From: Brotaphodocola catenula
GTDB lineage: Bacteria; Bacillota; Clostridia; Lachnospirales; Lachnospiraceae
Assembly (NCBI GenBank): GCA_020686985.1
Contig: JAJEPU010000008.1
Location: 30,118-94,117, forward strand
Direction of reading: 5' to 3'
Length of the DNA stretch: 64,000 nucleotides
In this document: positions 55,448-63,689 of the stretch, one piece after another
Numbering within the stretch: position 1 is the first letter of the stretch
Layout of the letters: each line of letters opens with the position of its first letter
Translations under genes and position numbers: made by a program
The notes under the pieces: generated by a model
Seen by the model: the letters and a program-made list of their open reading frames with translations, nothing else
What the model was told of the DNA's origin: nothing
Databases searched by the model: none

Positions 55448-56539
55448 TCAATATCCCAGCCAGCTTCTCACTTTTTTGACAAGTCCATTGTCATGCATAA
55501 TGCTCTGCGTTCCACACCAGGGGCAAGTCGTGTTGTGAATCGGATAAATATGCCTTGAATTACTACTGCATTTCGTCAGATTGGGATTCGGCTCCGCCTG
55601 TGCAAGCTTAAGAAGAATCAGGTTCCATTCTTCCGCAGTGGTTCTGTCTTTTATTTTTTTCAGTGCGTTTAAATGTGTGTAATTAAATGTTTTTATAAAC
55701 GCATTCCGAACATCTTCCGGAAGCATATCAAATGGCGGAACCCAGTCCGGTGCCACCTTTCCCGGTACTTTTCTCACATAAACACACTCGCCATTGACAA
55801 TCACTCCACTCGCATCCACCGCACTGCGGGATGATTTCTTCTTGCTGATCAATTTCGCGCCGAACGGATCTGCATTTTTCATCAGCAAGCGGAAGATGTG
55901 AATCGCAAGCGAAAAATCATCGCTCTCCTTGGAGAACTTGCCATTCGCCAGATTTCCACAAGTCTGAAGTTCCGGCGCAAGCATCTCCGGCAATCCAACC
56001 GTGCACGGAAAATGCTCCTTCGTTTTGGGATTGGTGATGTCAAACGAATCACAGTCAATGAGGACAACCTGTCCCTTTTCATTGATGTGAATATTCTTCA
56101 TATTCATATCGCCAATCACAATATCATTCAGATGCATGTACCACACGATCCACGACAAATTATACGCATACTGAATCGAGTATTTCCATGTGTATCCCGG
56201 AAGAATCCGGTCTCGATCGGCATCATCTCGATAAACCTGAAAAATTTCATATGGAGCTTCTACTAAAGGCATCACATAACCCACAAACATATCTCCATCC
56301 AACAAAATATCTTCCGGCCATGCCATGCGCAAACTTCCATCCACAACCGGCTTGATCGGCATGGAAATCATCGTCTCGATTTTTCGTCTCATGACATCTG
56401 GATTGTATTTTCCGTCATGAAATACCTTTGCGACTTTTCCATGCTCGGAGGAAATTTTAAAAACCGTTCCCTCTCCACCGGCACCAATTTTTTCACCCAA
56501 CTGGTAGGTCGTTCCTTTTTTTCCATACAATGTTCTCAT
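55448..56539 (-). CDS. Protein kinase C of the TerY-P-like cluster
   Basis: A 363-residue protein, the shortest of the three paralogs: kinase domain plus Cys/His motif and almost nothing else. Gly loop KIGAGGEGTVF, ATP Lys38 (KVAKVF), VIGDMNMKN (Asp144, Asn149) and LIDCDSFD (Asp162) predict an active kinase. The motif near the end is CSSNSRH..CPWC. With no membrane part it is probably cytoplasmic. GGGGAGAGGAATCT precedes the ATG. It lies 82 bases past the PP2C gene. Confidence 0.86.
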   Translation of the reverse strand: MRTLYGKKGTTYQLGEKIGAGGEGTVFKISSEHGKVAKVFHDGKYNPDVMRRKIETMISMPIKPVVDGSLRMAWPEDILLDGDMFVGYVMPLVEAPYEIFQVYRDDADRDRILPGYTWKYSIQYAYNLSWIVWYMHLNDIVIGDMNMKNIHINEKGQVVLIDCDSFDITNPKTKEHFPCTVGLPEMLAPELQTCGNLANGKFSKESDDFSLAIHIFRLLMKNADPFGAKLISKKKSSRSAVDASGVIVNGECVYVRKVPGKVAPDWVPPFDMLPEDVRNAFIKTFNYTHLNALKKIKDRTTAEEWNLILLKLAQAEPNPNLTKCSSNSRHIYPIHNTTCPWCGTQSIMHDNGLVKKVRSWLGY

Positions 56540-56621
56540 AGATTCCTCTCCCCGCTTTGTGCTTTGTTGTATAATCCATCACTACGGTTTTCTAAACTCC
56601 TAATGATCTAAACTTAAACTC

Positions 56622-58271
56622 TTAATGAAAGAAAAAGGACACAAAAATCAGCACGATTGCCACAATGATTACACCCAAAAGAAAAGTGACGGGATCAAGA
56701 TCAAACCACCATCTGTCCTCATCGAAATCATAGTCATATTTCTTATAACTCTTCTTTTTACTATTGCCTTTTGAGAAATAAACGTCGTTTTTTTTTGAAC
56801 TTTTTGTCGGATTCTTTTTTCCTGTTCCCTTCCTGCCCGGTTCCGGATATCTCTTTGTGATCGAGGGAATCTGAAGTTTGCCCTGCGATGTCGATGTCTG
56901 TTGATAAGAGTCTGCATACGAATCTCTATATGGTTCTCCATAGGAATCTCTGTATCGAGATGCCGTATCATAATGATCATTCTTAAATGGCAACCTCAAT
57001 TCAGCACCACAATACGGACAGAATTTTGCCTTTTCCAAGGAAACTTTTTCTCCACAGTAGTCACACAAAATCTCTCCTGCATCGCCTGCATCATCTACAT
57101 TATCTGAGCTCACGTCTCTGTAAGTTTCCTGCTCGGAGTACGCTGTACCTGAATTTTCTTTTTTGCGATTCTTCTCCGGCTCATTTTCCGGGTACAGTGC
57201 CGACTTGATTTGTGCTTCTCTTTCCGCAGAATATTTGTCCCAGGCATCCTTATCAAACTTAGGAAGATTTTCCGCCGTAATTTTTTTCTGATTTGCAACC
57301 ACAATCATTGTGAGATCATCGGTCACCTTAGAACGATATTCCGGTCCCGCCATGTACTGATAGTAAAATTCTGCAATCTCTTTGATTTTCGCATCCGTCA
57401 ACTGTCCGGGTGTCACAGCCGGTTCAATAAAAGGATAGTAAATCCGGTTTCCTTCCACCTCACCGCCGACAAAAGCATCCAGCACACCGTCTGTTGCCAT
57501 AACAAATGCACTCACATTTGTCGACTTCCGCGTCTCCCAGTCTAAACCCTGAAGCGGAACTACACTGCTTGCTTCCTCTCCTTTTTTGCGAACAGTGGCA
57601 AGATCCATCGTTCCATCCTCTAAAATTGCAACGATTCCATCATCTCCCGCATGAGAGAAAAAGAGCGTGGATCCGTCATAGATTGCGAGCGTCAACGTGG
57701 ACTGAAACGAATACTCCAACTGCTCAAGCTCTTCGGCTTCTTTGCGAACCGCTTCATAAGCGCACATCATCGCAGATCTCAACAGATCTCCGACATAGGC
57801 ATCATCAAGACTCCCGTTGTATGCGATCAGTTCTTTTTTCAAATAATCCATTGCCGACCGCGTTGCGGTTGCGGCACCATAATGTGACAGCATACAGCTT
57901 CCCACACCATCCGCAATTCCCGCAATAATCAGTGGCGAACTATTCACCACATCAATCACACAGCGATCCTGACAAGGCGCACCATTTTTGATATGAGATT
58001 CTCCTCTCTGAGAAAATCCCCAATAAGAAACGCCACCAGTGATTCCATATACGGGGGGATCTAATTCCGGCTCCGGCGGAAGAATGACCTCGTCATCATC
58101 GCCATCACTAATCGTATCACTCACATTATCACTCTTTTCATTCTCCTCGTCTGCGATACACTCAAACGTATCGCTCTGATCGAGATTTCTCTCTTTCGGG
58201 GCGTTTTTTTTAAGCTGAAAAGATTCATGATCAGATTGCTTTTTGTCTTTATCAAAAGGCCACATTCGCAA
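56622..58271 (-). CDS. PP2C-type protein phosphatase with zinc ribbon and C-terminal membrane anchor
   Basis: A 549-residue protein. An acidic N-terminal region of about 75 residues is followed by the PP2C domain: metal Asp121 in GIADGVGS, HAGDDGIVA (210-211), FVMATDGVLDAF (Asp261) and VTDDLTMIVV (318-319). A zinc ribbon (CDYCG..CPYCG) lies near 397-420, then a basic Tyr/Ser-rich stretch, and one membrane segment ends the chain (VTFLLGVIIVAIVLIFVSFF). It likely reverses phosphorylation by the neighbouring kinases. The start is TTG with AAAGGAG seven bases upstream; ATG two codons later is the alternative. Confidence 0.88.
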   Translation of the reverse strand: MRMWPFDKDKKQSDHESFQLKKNAPKERNLDQSDTFECIADEENEKSDNVSDTISDGDDDEVILPPEPELDPPVYGITGGVSYWGFSQRGESHIKNGAPCQDRCVIDVVNSSPLIIAGIADGVGSCMLSHYGAATATRSAMDYLKKELIAYNGSLDDAYVGDLLRSAMMCAYEAVRKEAEELEQLEYSFQSTLTLAIYDGSTLFFSHAGDDGIVAILEDGTMDLATVRKKGEEASSVVPLQGLDWETRKSTNVSAFVMATDGVLDAFVGGEVEGNRIYYPFIEPAVTPGQLTDAKIKEIAEFYYQYMAGPEYRSKVTDDLTMIVVANQKKITAENLPKFDKDAWDKYSAEREAQIKSALYPENEPEKNRKKENSGTAYSEQETYRDVSSDNVDDAGDAGEILCDYCGEKVSLEKAKFCPYCGAELRLPFKNDHYDTASRYRDSYGEPYRDSYADSYQQTSTSQGKLQIPSITKRYPEPGRKGTGKKNPTKSSKKNDVYFSKGNSKKKSYKKYDYDFDEDRWWFDLDPVTFLLGVIIVAIVLIFVSFFFH

Positions 58272-58291
58272 TAAACAACTCCTTTCTAAAA

Positions 58292-58362
58292 TTGTTAGCT
58301 GATCGAAAAAAAATGTCTCAAGTATCCACTCAAGTACTCATTCTCTTTTAACCAGCTAACAA
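58292..58362. promoter_or_regulatory. Spaced 10-bp inverted repeat upstream of the PP2C gene
   Basis: TTGTTAGCTG at 58292 and CAGCTAACAA at 58353 are perfect complements 51 bases apart, directly before the PP2C ribosome site. Between them CTCAAGTA occurs twice. This may be a leader structure or regulator site; a short related palindrome (CTAACAGCTGTTAG) lies at 61702. Confidence 0.4.
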
Positions 58363-58375
58363 TCCCGAATTGTTT

Positions 58376-58459
58376 TATTTCAAGTCGACGCTCGCGGAGA
58401 CTTGGCGCGTGATTCTGGTCAGCTTTGCTGACATCTTCCAATCAGAATCACTGCGCTTC
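58376..58459. repeat. Intergenic repeat family C, copy 2
   Basis: AAGTCGACGctcgcggaGACTT, then GTGATTCTGGTCAGC, TTT, GCTGACATCTTCC and AATCAGAATCAC, closely matching the element at 35397-35479. Confidence 0.75.
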
Positions 58460-58470
58460 TCGCGGAGCGT

Positions 58471-58556
58471 ATAACTCAAAAGGGGATTGTCTCCCCTCCT
58501 GAGAAAGTTTGCGATACCCCCACCTATAGAGGAGGGAGACATCCACTCTGAGTTAT
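58471..58556. repeat. Intergenic repeat family B, copy 2
   Basis: An 86-bp element with ATAACTCA / TGAGTTAT ends and two inner stems, the same length as the copy at 19238 and differing at only about a dozen positions. It abuts the vWA stop codon; families B and C sit side by side here. Confidence 0.8.
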
Positions 58557-59254
58557 TAGATTCCCACAGTAATCATGCTCGGAGTCGGAGGCAGATTTAC
58601 CTGACTCGTCGTATTCGGATCAGATTTGGAGATCAGACTGATGCTTGCACTCAACCACACAAACGCCTCTTTAAAGTTCTTTGCATCTGCCTTGAGAACT
58701 GGCTTTGCGGCTGCCTCATCCGGATAGTACTCCTGGAGCTTACGGGTGTCCGCACCATCACCGATTCCCATTGGCATGTAGGTCACCTTCTTGTTTCTGA
58801 TCGCATCCTGAAGTCTGCTCTTTGCAGAAGCCTCAAGACCGGTATCTGTCGGAGCGCCGTCTGTGAGAACAAACAACCACGGTCTGTAATAGGAGACACC
58901 CTGATCTTTATATTCCTTTTTTCTCGATTCAATCGCATCAAGACCTGCCTGAATTGCTTCGTTAAAAGAAGTAAGTCCAGATGCAGAAAGTGTCGGAGCC
59001 TCATAATCAACAGCAGGACGGAATCCCATTTCCGTCTCAACGGAACTGTTAAAAGAGATAATGCAAACTTCCGCTCTTCCCAAAGCAAGTGAATCTTCCT
59101 GAAGTGCATTTCCAAACTCGCGAAGTCCCCGATTCAGTTCCTCGATCGGCGCACCACTCATAGATCCTGAGGTATCTACAAGAAGGACTGCCGGAATGTG
59201 ACGCTCTCCCTGGTTTTTTGTTGGTAACGGATCTTTTGTAAACTGTACTGGCAT
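58556..59254 (-). CDS. TerY-like von Willebrand factor A protein
   Basis: A 232-residue vWA-domain protein. The MIDAS metal site is complete: LLVDTSGSMSG (D-x-S-x-S), the Thr in ASGLTSFNEAI, and LFVLTDGAPTDTG (Asp). It matches TerY-type proteins, which accompany PP2C phosphatases and COG4248 kinases in TerY-P triads and are proposed to bind metal or partner proteins. AAAGGGAGG precedes the ATG at 59254. It lies 151 bases past the NTPase gene and 285 bases before the PP2C gene. Confidence 0.9.
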   Translation of the reverse strand: MPVQFTKDPLPTKNQGERHIPAVLLVDTSGSMSGAPIEELNRGLREFGNALQEDSLALGRAEVCIISFNSSVETEMGFRPAVDYEAPTLSASGLTSFNEAIQAGLDAIESRKKEYKDQGVSYYRPWLFVLTDGAPTDTGLEASAKSRLQDAIRNKKVTYMPMGIGDGADTRKLQEYYPDEAAAKPVLKADAKNFKEAFVWLSASISLISKSDPNTTSQVNLPPTPSMITVGI

Positions 59255-59405
59255 ATAAAATACCTCCCTTTCCTTTATGAACTTATGAACTTTATGAAAT
59301 ATAAGTGTTCCTCTCTGTGATGTCTTTATTGTACTATGACGTCTCATCAAAGTACATCTCGAAAACCCGAAAAGTTGGTCCGAAATATACTCTTTTTGCT
59401 CCTGT

Positions 59406-61655
59406 TTACGGAACTAACAATCCGCAGTTGCAAAATGCATCCTTACATACCTCTAAGGAAATATAAGCTCTCTGCAATACCCGCCAGATTCTCTCCCTTC
59501 GAGCAGGATTTCCACTGTGAATAAACGCTGTCTTGTAGTTTTCTTCCATCAGAAATGATACCGCCCACTGGCAGTATTCAAGATCCTCCATCGTTTCGAC
59601 CTCAAACAGCTTCGCCACAACTGCTTTCACAAAATATTCCACCTTTAAATCCGAAATCCCCTCAAACTCATCCTCATAGAGCTTGTTGAAAAGCAGACCT
59701 AACACATACGCAAATTCCATGCAGGAAAGACACGAAAATTCTTCCAAAAATGGCTCAGAACCGCGATCCGAAATCCTGTCCTGAAGAAGCTCTAAATAGT
59801 AATTCATCAGCACATCATAGAGATAGAGAGGAGTGCTGAATTCCAGGCTGTTTACTGTATCGCACTGTTCAAGCAGGATCGATTCTGTCTCAATGCATGA
59901 CCAGATCTCATTCCACGATTCATTCTCATTTTTGACTTTCCTTGCCTGCTTTTCACTGATCGTTAATTTGCTGCTTTTCCGCTCTTTTTCTTTTCGCTCT
60001 CTCAGCGCCCGCAGAGTCAGTGATCGGAAAAACTCTGGATACTCGTCTCTGTAACGAATATATTTCTTTCTGAGATCGAGTTCCTCCTCCAGACAGGAAT
60101 CCGCGATCGAATAAATGCTCTCATCATTAAGCAATGCCTGTGCATACCGAAAGAGACGTCTCGGTGTATTTACATACAACTGAACAAAGGGGTCTAACTT
60201 TATCGCAGAAGCATCGCATTCTCCCCATGTGTTTACAACCGATGACACATACGTCAGATCGGGATAGATCTCCCGCCATGCAAACTCATTATGAGAGCCA
60301 TAAAAAGCCTCATTCAGTCGAAATTTTTCCGATGGCTTTAAGGTATCTGTAATCACAACAACGTGCAGGGTTAACCTCTTACACAATTCCCTGAGCAGTC
60401 TGTTAAATTCCGTGATGCAATTCTCCGGTACCTTGGAATAATCATCCACGATCACTAACAGCTCTGCCTGCATGATTTTATGATTGCAGAACGCCAACAG
60501 GTATGGTTCACATTCCTGATAATGACGATAATTTATCTCTGCACCGTCCTGATTCGCTCTCGATACCATCTGTCTGAGTCCGGCACAAATAAGCCCATCT
60601 TCGATCTCCTCACCTCTCAGTTCTTTGCAGTCGAGGATAATGGGCCACATCCTTCTTCGCAAATCCAGCTTGCTCGCAAGTTCTCTGTACTTGCCAGTCT
60701 CCAAAACATCATTCCCATCATTCTGGCAGATCAAAGCAATCATTTTTGCCAACGTGCTTTTTCCGCAACCAGATCTTCCCTCGACTAGGGAACGAACGGC
60801 CTGTCCACTCTCACACGTCAATATCCCCATTCGTCTATCTGAGACAATATCAGGAATGATGTAAAACTCTGACATCGGAAGTTTTTCTGCACCCGATACA
60901 GACAGACACTGCCCCTCAATCTTTAAATTCCCCCACAGCTGTTCTGCAATCGCTTTTGCCTCGGCGACATTCTGAAATGCAGTGAACAACTTAGAAACCG
61001 CATCACTTTGTATAACTTCGAGAATCGTGACCGTTCCACTTTCAAAATTTTTCTTGCGGGCATTTCCATTGTTTGCCGGATATAAATACAATAAGGTGCT
61101 ATACAGCGCCGAGAAGAAAAGTTTTCGGAAATTCTCCTTTTCTGTTTCTTCCTCAAAACATTCTTCCGGGATAAATTCAACGTCTTCATATCCAAAATAT
61201 TTCAGACAGAGAAAAAGAATTTTCTTAGCCTCATCCAGACCAATATAGAAATCCTTGTTGCTCTGGTCCAGTCCTACCGCAAGAGTCTCCGCAATTCCAA
61301 ATGCAACCTGAGGATCTCTTGTCTCTCTTCGCTCTTTCACAAGCGCCTTAACCGTCTGCGTCTTCCACAGTTCCTGAAACTTCTCCAACGTTGTTCCTTT
61401 CGTCTTTCCCGGATGGAATTGGTTAAAGTGTTCCAAAATACAATCCTTAATTTCGGGATTGCTATCTAAAACCATAGAACAAAATCGATCCCAGTTTTCT
61501 GCAAGATACGTCATGACAATCTCATCATTGGCAGTGTTTGAAATATCATCCACGTTCTCCTGAAAGATTTCTCTCATATTTGTATTTCTGGAAATAAGGG
61601 CAAAAATCTTACACAAGAACTTGTATCCATCTAACTTTTCATATGTATGACTCAT
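59406..61655 (-). CDS. STAND/NACHT-like NTPase
   Basis: A 749-residue protein. A helical N-terminal region (1-260) precedes a P-loop NTPase: YIIPDI near 265, Walker A GRSGCGKST (293-301), then PIILDCKELRG (336-347), Walker B LLVIVDD (399-405) and a helical C-terminal half. This order is that of NACHT and other STAND switch ATPases that control signalling or death responses. No known effector or sensor domain was recognised at either end, so the helical tail may be the sensor. GGGGGAACAAC precedes the ATG. It follows the pseudokinase gene by 56 bases. Confidence 0.75.
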   Translation of the reverse strand: MSHTYEKLDGYKFLCKIFALISRNTNMREIFQENVDDISNTANDEIVMTYLAENWDRFCSMVLDSNPEIKDCILEHFNQFHPGKTKGTTLEKFQELWKTQTVKALVKERRETRDPQVAFGIAETLAVGLDQSNKDFYIGLDEAKKILFLCLKYFGYEDVEFIPEECFEEETEKENFRKLFFSALYSTLLYLYPANNGNARKKNFESGTVTILEVIQSDAVSKLFTAFQNVAEAKAIAEQLWGNLKIEGQCLSVSGAEKLPMSEFYIIPDIVSDRRMGILTCESGQAVRSLVEGRSGCGKSTLAKMIALICQNDGNDVLETGKYRELASKLDLRRRMWPIILDCKELRGEEIEDGLICAGLRQMVSRANQDGAEINYRHYQECEPYLLAFCNHKIMQAELLVIVDDYSKVPENCITEFNRLLRELCKRLTLHVVVITDTLKPSEKFRLNEAFYGSHNEFAWREIYPDLTYVSSVVNTWGECDASAIKLDPFVQLYVNTPRRLFRYAQALLNDESIYSIADSCLEEELDLRKKYIRYRDEYPEFFRSLTLRALRERKEKERKSSKLTISEKQARKVKNENESWNEIWSCIETESILLEQCDTVNSLEFSTPLYLYDVLMNYYLELLQDRISDRGSEPFLEEFSCLSCMEFAYVLGLLFNKLYEDEFEGISDLKVEYFVKAVVAKLFEVETMEDLEYCQWAVSFLMEENYKTAFIHSGNPARRERIWRVLQRAYISLEVCKDAFCNCGLLVP

Positions 61656-61711
61656 TGTTGTTCCCCCTAAAGCAAAGATATCCCATCAGAATCTAACTGC
61701 GCTAACAGCTG

Positions 61712-62653
61712 TTAGTTGTTGCCCTCCTTCAAGGCATGCAGCCACTCCTTAATCGAAGCTCTCGACTCATCGTATTCTTCATCCCCACAATAGTCAAACG
61801 TTCTTTTGAACAGTGATTCAACCTCCGGACTTACACCCTGCAACGCTTCCTCAATTGTGTTCATGATGTTTGAATCTTCCCAGAAGTACAAACTTTTTCC
61901 GTCAACCATTTGCTCCCACAATTCTTCCTTTTTCACCTCAGAAATATCGCGGTCGGATACAAACGGATACTTGCCCGTCAGCAACTGAAACAGTATCAGC
62001 GCATACAAAAAGGAGTCGGATTTCTTGTCAAAAAGAATTCTCTCCCGGTTTCTCTGACTCAGCCATTCCGGAGCAACATACTGTGGGGAGTCGAATGCAT
62101 TTACCTTTTCATAAGAAAACTGGTAGGTGAGAAACGAATAGACATCTCCCGCTTCCGATACCCAAAACTTATCCGGCGACAGCGTGCCGATAACGTGCTC
62201 TCCCTCATGAAGAATCTCAATGATCTCTGCGAGCTGGATACCAAGGTTCAAATAATACTTTTGTTCTTCGCGCAAGAGTATTTTCTTTTTCTTTCGCTCT
62301 TCTATGACTTCTGCCAGAGATACAAAAGGATTTCCTTCTACATGTGGATTCCGACTTATAAAACCGGTAAATCCAGAGTCATATTCGCCTTTCACGAGTT
62401 TTTCAGGCCACAACGTATTTGCAAATCTCTGCTCTTTTGTCAAATGTGGTCGTTCCACCAACTCATCACTCATTCTCCTGACAACGTGTCTGTTCTGATA
62501 AACTTCAGCAACTTCAACGTAAACTTTTTCCTCGCAGTTTGTCACGCTGTAAATCTTCGTACTGTCTGAAACTGCATAGATCAGGTCACCGACCACATAA
62601 GCAGTACCTGCTTCGTCAAAAACCTGTCTGTTTTTCTTAATTGATATTGGCAT
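61712..62653 (-). CDS. Protein kinase-like protein, probable pseudokinase
   Basis: A 313-residue protein with a kinase C-lobe pattern: NLGIQLAEIIEILHEGEHVI, APE-like PQYVAPEWLSQ, and KKSDSFLYALILFQLLTGKY with PF. The catalytic loop is degenerate (IGTLSPDKFWV: no catalytic Asp or Asn) and no DFG-like Asp follows (VYSFLTYQF), so phosphotransfer is unlikely. The end FKRTFDYCGDEEYDESRASI mirrors the FKKTFDY block of kinases A and B, so it is related to them. GGGGAAGGATG precedes the ATG. It lies 33 bases past the inhibitor gene. Confidence 0.75.
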   Translation of the reverse strand: MPISIKKNRQVFDEAGTAYVVGDLIYAVSDSTKIYSVTNCEEKVYVEVAEVYQNRHVVRRMSDELVERPHLTKEQRFANTLWPEKLVKGEYDSGFTGFISRNPHVEGNPFVSLAEVIEERKKKKILLREEQKYYLNLGIQLAEIIEILHEGEHVIGTLSPDKFWVSEAGDVYSFLTYQFSYEKVNAFDSPQYVAPEWLSQRNRERILFDKKSDSFLYALILFQLLTGKYPFVSDRDISEVKKEELWEQMVDGKSLYFWEDSNIMNTIEEALQGVSPEVESLFKRTFDYCGDEEYDESRASIKEWLHALKEGNN

Positions 62654-62686
62654 TTTTCATCCTTCCCCATTCGTTCCATATCACAA

Positions 62687-63079
62687 TCAATTTAATATCA
62701 TATCAAACCGGCGCGTCTTTCCATCTTTCACATACTGAAGAACATCCTTCTCCCAAAACGGAAGAATGTTGTCGCGAAAGTCCTCGATCAGATTTTCTTT
62801 AAAAACAGGATCCAAAGAAAGAAACTTTGAATAATTATTTACAATCAGGCAGATTCCCTGATCTGCCGAGATCCAGGATAAATCTGTCATCCAGTCATCA
62901 AAACGACTGAACTTATTTTTGCAGGTTCCCGGAAACTGCATCTTAGTCTCCATCTCCTTAAAAAAAGCCGTCTTGTCGAGAATCTCATTTCCATTCAACA
63001 CAACAATCAGAAATGGATTCTCCTCATAGTAGGTCACCGGATATGTCATCTCTTCCCGTCTGAGAATTCTATTTGCCAT
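62687..63079 (-). CDS. Barstar-like ribonuclease inhibitor
   Basis: A 130-residue protein, slightly longer than barstar (about 90). The pattern fits: a first strand-helix unit (FLIVVLNGNEILDKTAFFKE), FPGTCKNKFSRFDDWMTDLS in the place of the barnase-binding helix, then LIVNNYSKFL and a last strand RRFDMIL. It would bind and block the RNase encoded 13 bases upstream; close linkage of the pair supports this strongly. GAGGAGGGAATG precedes the ATG at 63079. Assignment is by pattern, not alignment. Confidence 0.78.
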   Translation of the reverse strand: MANRILRREEMTYPVTYYEENPFLIVVLNGNEILDKTAFFKEMETKMQFPGTCKNKFSRFDDWMTDLSWISADQGICLIVNNYSKFLSLDPVFKENLIEDFRDNILPFWEKDVLQYVKDGKTRRFDMILN

Positions 63080-63092
63080 TGCATTCCCTCCT

Positions 63093-63689
63093 CTACTTTA
63101 TTTTGGTAAATGAATCATAATGATCCCCACTATAATACACCGAACCATCACTTCCGATGACGAAGCGTTCGTGATCGCGTCTGCTTCCATCTGTGGGCTT
63201 ATTGTTCACATCATACTCTTTATAGGTGATTGGTTTTCCCTCGTTATCCACGGTCGGCAAATCGCCATCCCGGTTTGAAAACTCTCCCCCACCTTTTGTA
63301 CCCGGTGTCGCATCACTGTGAGGTCCATTCCAGCCGTCCTGAACATAGCGATAATAAGACTCCTGAACGTTTGGAGGTAACTCGGAAATATCTTTTTCTG
63401 ATATTTCTCCGTCCTCCGCCTCACCCTCCGTACCGTCTTCTATTTTCTCCGTATGATCTTCTATTTTATCATGATTCTCTTTGCCCGTCTCCTTGGTTTC
63501 GCTGTTTTCATCTCCCGTCTCTCTTTTTTCATACTGTTCATCCTCGAACACAAGATCCAGCTCGTTATCCGTTACTTCTGCGTCAATTTCTGAATTGGAA
63601 GAAGTCTCTACACTGCTCTCAATGTTGCTGTCGCTCGATTCTGCGTTATATCCCTCGCTGTGTCCACCCTCGCCACTGTCTCCACCCAT
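63093..63689 (-). CDS. Barnase-superfamily ribonuclease toxin with acidic N-terminal region
   Basis: A 198-residue protein. Residues 1-105 are acidic, Ser/Glu-rich and surely disordered. Residues about 115-198 match microbial guanyl RNases of Sa/barnase type: GGEFSNRDGDLP, ITYKEYDVN (Glu158), RDHERFVIG (Arg171/Arg175) and VYYSGDHYDSF (His190). These are the general base, phosphate-binding and general acid residues, so it is probably active. No signal peptide or LXG-type export domain is seen, so it may act inside the cell or use another route. GGAGGTATTGTGAT precedes the ATG. Confidence 0.85.
   Translation of the reverse strand: MGGDSGEGGHSEGYNAESSDSNIESSVETSSNSEIDAEVTDNELDLVFEDEQYEKRETGDENSETKETGKENHDKIEDHTEKIEDGTEGEAEDGEISEKDISELPPNVQESYYRYVQDGWNGPHSDATPGTKGGGEFSNRDGDLPTVDNEGKPITYKEYDVNNKPTDGSRRDHERFVIGSDGSVYYSGDHYDSFTKIK

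Noticed and set aside
63093..63400. Reading the acidic front of the RNase as a type VII (LXG/WXG) export domain
   Set aside because: No LXG or WXG motif and no helical-hairpin pattern; it is simple Glu/Ser/Asp-rich disorder.
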